Origin: Endomicrobium sp.
Lineage (GTDB): Bacteria; Elusimicrobiota; Endomicrobiia; Endomicrobiales; Endomicrobiaceae
DNA: 5,462 bases
Reading direction: 5' to 3'
Assembly (NCBI GenBank): GCA_031264895.1
Contig: JAISDI010000109.1
Span: 1-5,462 of the forward strand
The first letter of the stretch is position 1, and every line of letters starts with the position of its first letter. This document shows, one piece after another, positions 3,719-5,462 of this stretch. The position numbers were made by a program, and so were the translations under genes. The notes below the pieces were generated by a model. It was not told the DNA's origin, searched no databases, and saw only the letters and a program-made list of their open reading frames with translations.

Positions 3719-5293
3719 ATGAAAGAATTACCAATAAGCACGCAATCCTTTGAAGTTTTAAGAAACAATAATTTCATATATGCTGATAAAACAAAACATA
3801 TTTACGACTTGATAAAAAACGGCCGCGTATATTTCCTTTCTCGTCCGCGCAGGTTTGGTAAATCGTTGCTGATAAGCACATTTGAAGAGTTGTTTAAAGG
3901 GAATAAAAAATTATTTAAAGGTCTTTATATCTATGACAAATGGAATTGGGAAGAAACAAATCCGATCATTCATTTGGATTTTAGCGAAAAAGAATATGAA
4001 GCCGGAAAAGAATTAAAAACGTCGTTGTTAAAATTTGTCCGCGATACTGCAGAAAAAAACGATATATTTCTTCCGGATATAGATAAAGGATTGCTTTCAA
4101 GTAATTTTTCGGAACTTATAGAGAAATTGCACAAAAAAACAGGCTCTCCGGTAGTCATATTAGTTGACGAATATGACAAGCCTATTACGGATAATTTGTC
4201 AAATAAAGAAGTTCTTGACGCAAATAAAAGAACGCTTCACGATTTCTATCAAGTAATAAAAGCTGCGGATAAACACTTAAATTTTGTTTTTCTAACCGGA
4301 GTTTCAAAATTTTCAGGGCTTTCTGTTTTTTCTGCTTTAAACAGTATTAATGATATAACCGTTGATAAAAAATATTCAGCAATTTGCGGTTATACTCAAG
4401 AAGAATTGGAATATAATTTTAAAGATCATATATTGGCAGCCGCAAAAGAGTTAAATTTAAGTTATGATGAAATCATATCTATTATAAAGGAGTGGTATAA
4501 CGGATATTCTTGGGACGGCGCGATAAAGGTTTATAATCCTTTTTCGACTCTTTTATTGTTTGATAAAAAAGAATTTGAGAATTATTGGTTTGAAACGGGG
4601 ACGCCGACATTTTTGCTGGATTTGATCCGCAAGCATAACAAGCCGCAGGATTTTCTTGAAACGGCTGAGATTTCCAGAAAGTCGTTTGAAAGTTATGATC
4701 CCGATGATCTACGGGAACTCCCGTTATTATTTCAAACCGGATATTTGACCGTAAAGAGTAAAAAAGTTTCGCCGGACGGCACGCAGTATACTCTTGGTTT
4801 TCCCAATAAAGAAGTAAAAGATTCTTTCTTGCAGAACTTACTTGCGTATTATACGCAATATTCTACAGCCGATTTCACTGAAAAGCGAAAAAAGATAATG
4901 AAGCAATTTCAAGGCTGCGACGAGGGGGGATTACAGGATAGTTTAACTGCATTACTTGCGCAAATACCGCATCAAATAAGGCGGGAAGCGTATTATCATA
5001 CGGTATTTTTAATATGGCTTAAAATGCTTGATTTTGACATACAAGGTGAAATAAGCACAGATAAAGGAAGCATAGACGCCGTTTTAAAGTTGAATGACTT
5101 TGTCATAGTGTCTGAAATCAAATTCAGTGAGAATAAATCGCTTGAGACTATGTTAAAAGCGGCGTTCAAACAGATCAAAGATAAAAAATATTACGAAAGC
5201 TATTTAGATAAGAAAATAATCTTGCTTGCGATAGCTTTTAACGGTAAAGCCGTAAAATGCAAATTTAAAAAGCCGGATGACAAACTAGCGTAG
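3719..5293 (+). CDS. AAA-ATPase-like / PD-(D/E)XK nuclease-domain protein (PF09820 + PF08011 type)
   Basis: The 524 residues follow the two-domain pattern of the AAA-ATPase-like plus DUF1703/PDDEXK_9 family. The N-terminus (LPISTQSFEVLRNNNFIYADKT) leads to a variant Walker A, SRPRRFGKS (41-49). Walker B is VVILVDEYD (145-153), followed by the sensor-like strand FLTGVSKFS (191-199). The conserved mid-region has WYNGYSWDG (259-267), VYNPFS (271-276) and LLFQTGYLT (336-344). The C-terminal nuclease fold has YYHTVFLIWL (425-434), Asp453 in GSIDAVL and E467-I-K469, giving the D...ExK core. All core residues are present, so ATPase and nuclease folds look intact. The start has AGAGGG at 3709-3714, 4 nt before ATG. 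These proteins occur as many paralogs in gut anaerobes; their function is not established, with selfish-element or defence roles suggested. No membrane segment or signal peptide is seen. It is probably cytoplasmic and acts on nucleic acid. Confidence 0.9.
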   Translation: MKELPISTQSFEVLRNNNFIYADKTKHIYDLIKNGRVYFLSRPRRFGKSLLISTFEELFKGNKKLFKGLYIYDKWNWEETNPIIHLDFSEKEYEAGKELKTSLLKFVRDTAEKNDIFLPDIDKGLLSSNFSELIEKLHKKTGSPVVILVDEYDKPITDNLSNKEVLDANKRTLHDFYQVIKAADKHLNFVFLTGVSKFSGLSVFSALNSINDITVDKKYSAICGYTQEELEYNFKDHILAAAKELNLSYDEIISIIKEWYNGYSWDGAIKVYNPFSTLLLFDKKEFENYWFETGTPTFLLDLIRKHNKPQDFLETAEISRKSFESYDPDDLRELPLLFQTGYLTVKSKKVSPDGTQYTLGFPNKEVKDSFLQNLLAYYTQYSTADFTEKRKKIMKQFQGCDEGGLQDSLTALLAQIPHQIRREAYYHTVFLIWLKMLDFDIQGEISTDKGSIDAVLKLNDFVIVSEIKFSENKSLETMLKAAFKQIKDKKYYESYLDKKIILLAIAFNGKAVKCKFKKPDDKLA

Positions 5294-5302
5294 GAATCAT
5301 CC

Positions 5303-5425
5303 TTGTTGTCATGCCCGAAATTTGTAATCGGGCATTTTTACTGAAAGATGTTTTTGTTTTACGACGAAAGTGGATCAACCCACTGCGTATATTGAACATG
5401 AAATTTAGAACCTTGCGCATACGGC
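5303..5425 (+). repeat. REP-like composite repeat, copy 2 (right end degenerate)
   Basis: Starting 10 bp after the ATPase stop codon, TTGTCATGCCCGA opens a hairpin, and the spacer TTTTTACTGAAAGATG with GTTTTTGTTTTACGACGAAA matches the repeat at 3098-3130. AGTGG-ATCAAC-CCACT forms an inner stem. The distal part (GAACATG to CATACGGC) still resembles the second hairpin of copy 1 but can no longer form its stem. Confidence 0.7.
5311..5339 (+). terminator. Rho-independent terminator formed by the REP-like hairpin
   Basis: ATGCCCGA (5311-5318) pairs with TCGGGCAT (5328-5335), eight perfect pairs around a 9-nt loop, and the strand continues TTTT (5336-5339). It lies 18 bp after the ATPase stop codon. 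The repeat appears to double as the terminator of this gene. Confidence 0.65.
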
Positions 5426-5437
5426 AAATCCCCCGTC

Positions 5438-5454
5438 CGGAGACATTGTCTCCG
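5438..5454. repeat. GC-rich hairpin at the window edge
   Basis: CGGAGAC (5438-5444), loop ATT, GTCTCCG (5448-5454), flanked by CCCCCGTC and GTCCACCCC. The stem and the C-rich flanks look like part of another extragenic palindromic family that continues beyond the window. Confidence 0.55.
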
Positions 5455-5462
5455 TCCACCCC

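Overview
The window is an AT-rich bacterial chromosome segment that looks like a replication-origin / chromosome-partition neighbourhood. It holds a chromosomal-type parA-parB pair, a near-consensus parS site just upstream, and, about 0.4 kb after parB, a very AT-rich stretch with a cluster of DnaA-box 9-mers that I interpret as oriC. The source cannot be fixed from sequence alone. The low GC, the AAA-ATPase/PD-(D/E)XK gene and the many small palindromic repeats would suit a host-associated anaerobe (Elusimicrobiota/Endomicrobium-like is my guess, low confidence).

Layout: 1-225 is the 3' end of a pyridoxamine-5'-phosphate-oxidase-like gene. 226-370 holds parS (240-255), a small GC-rich stem-loop and a 26-bp dyad just before the parA ribosome binding site. 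371-1138 is parA. 1139-1300 is a small repeat element with inverted heptamer arms. 1317-2177 is parB. 2174-2546 is a large inverted repeat made of two more copies of the same element, surrounding a run of GC-rich hairpins that resembles an IS200/IS605-type end. 2549-2938 is the putative oriC. 2870-3400 is bounded by 27-bp imperfect inverted repeats that also read as outward-facing promoters, and it encloses a REP-like composite and a perfect 19-bp inverted repeat. 3404-3443 is an octamer tandem repeat and 3459-3702 a decayed small gene. 3719-5293 is an intact AAA-ATPase/PD-(D/E)XK gene. 5303-5425 is a second copy of the REP-like composite, whose first hairpin can serve as terminator, and the window ends in another GC-rich hairpin.

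How it fits together: ParB would load on parS and spread as a CTP-dependent clamp. ParA would move the ParB-DNA complex and, in relatives, also modulates DnaA. DnaA would open the AT-rich element between the DnaA boxes. The most notable aspect is how densely the spacers of this normally conserved locus are filled with small mobile-looking palindromic elements. One of them supplies the parB stop codon and another separates parA from parB.
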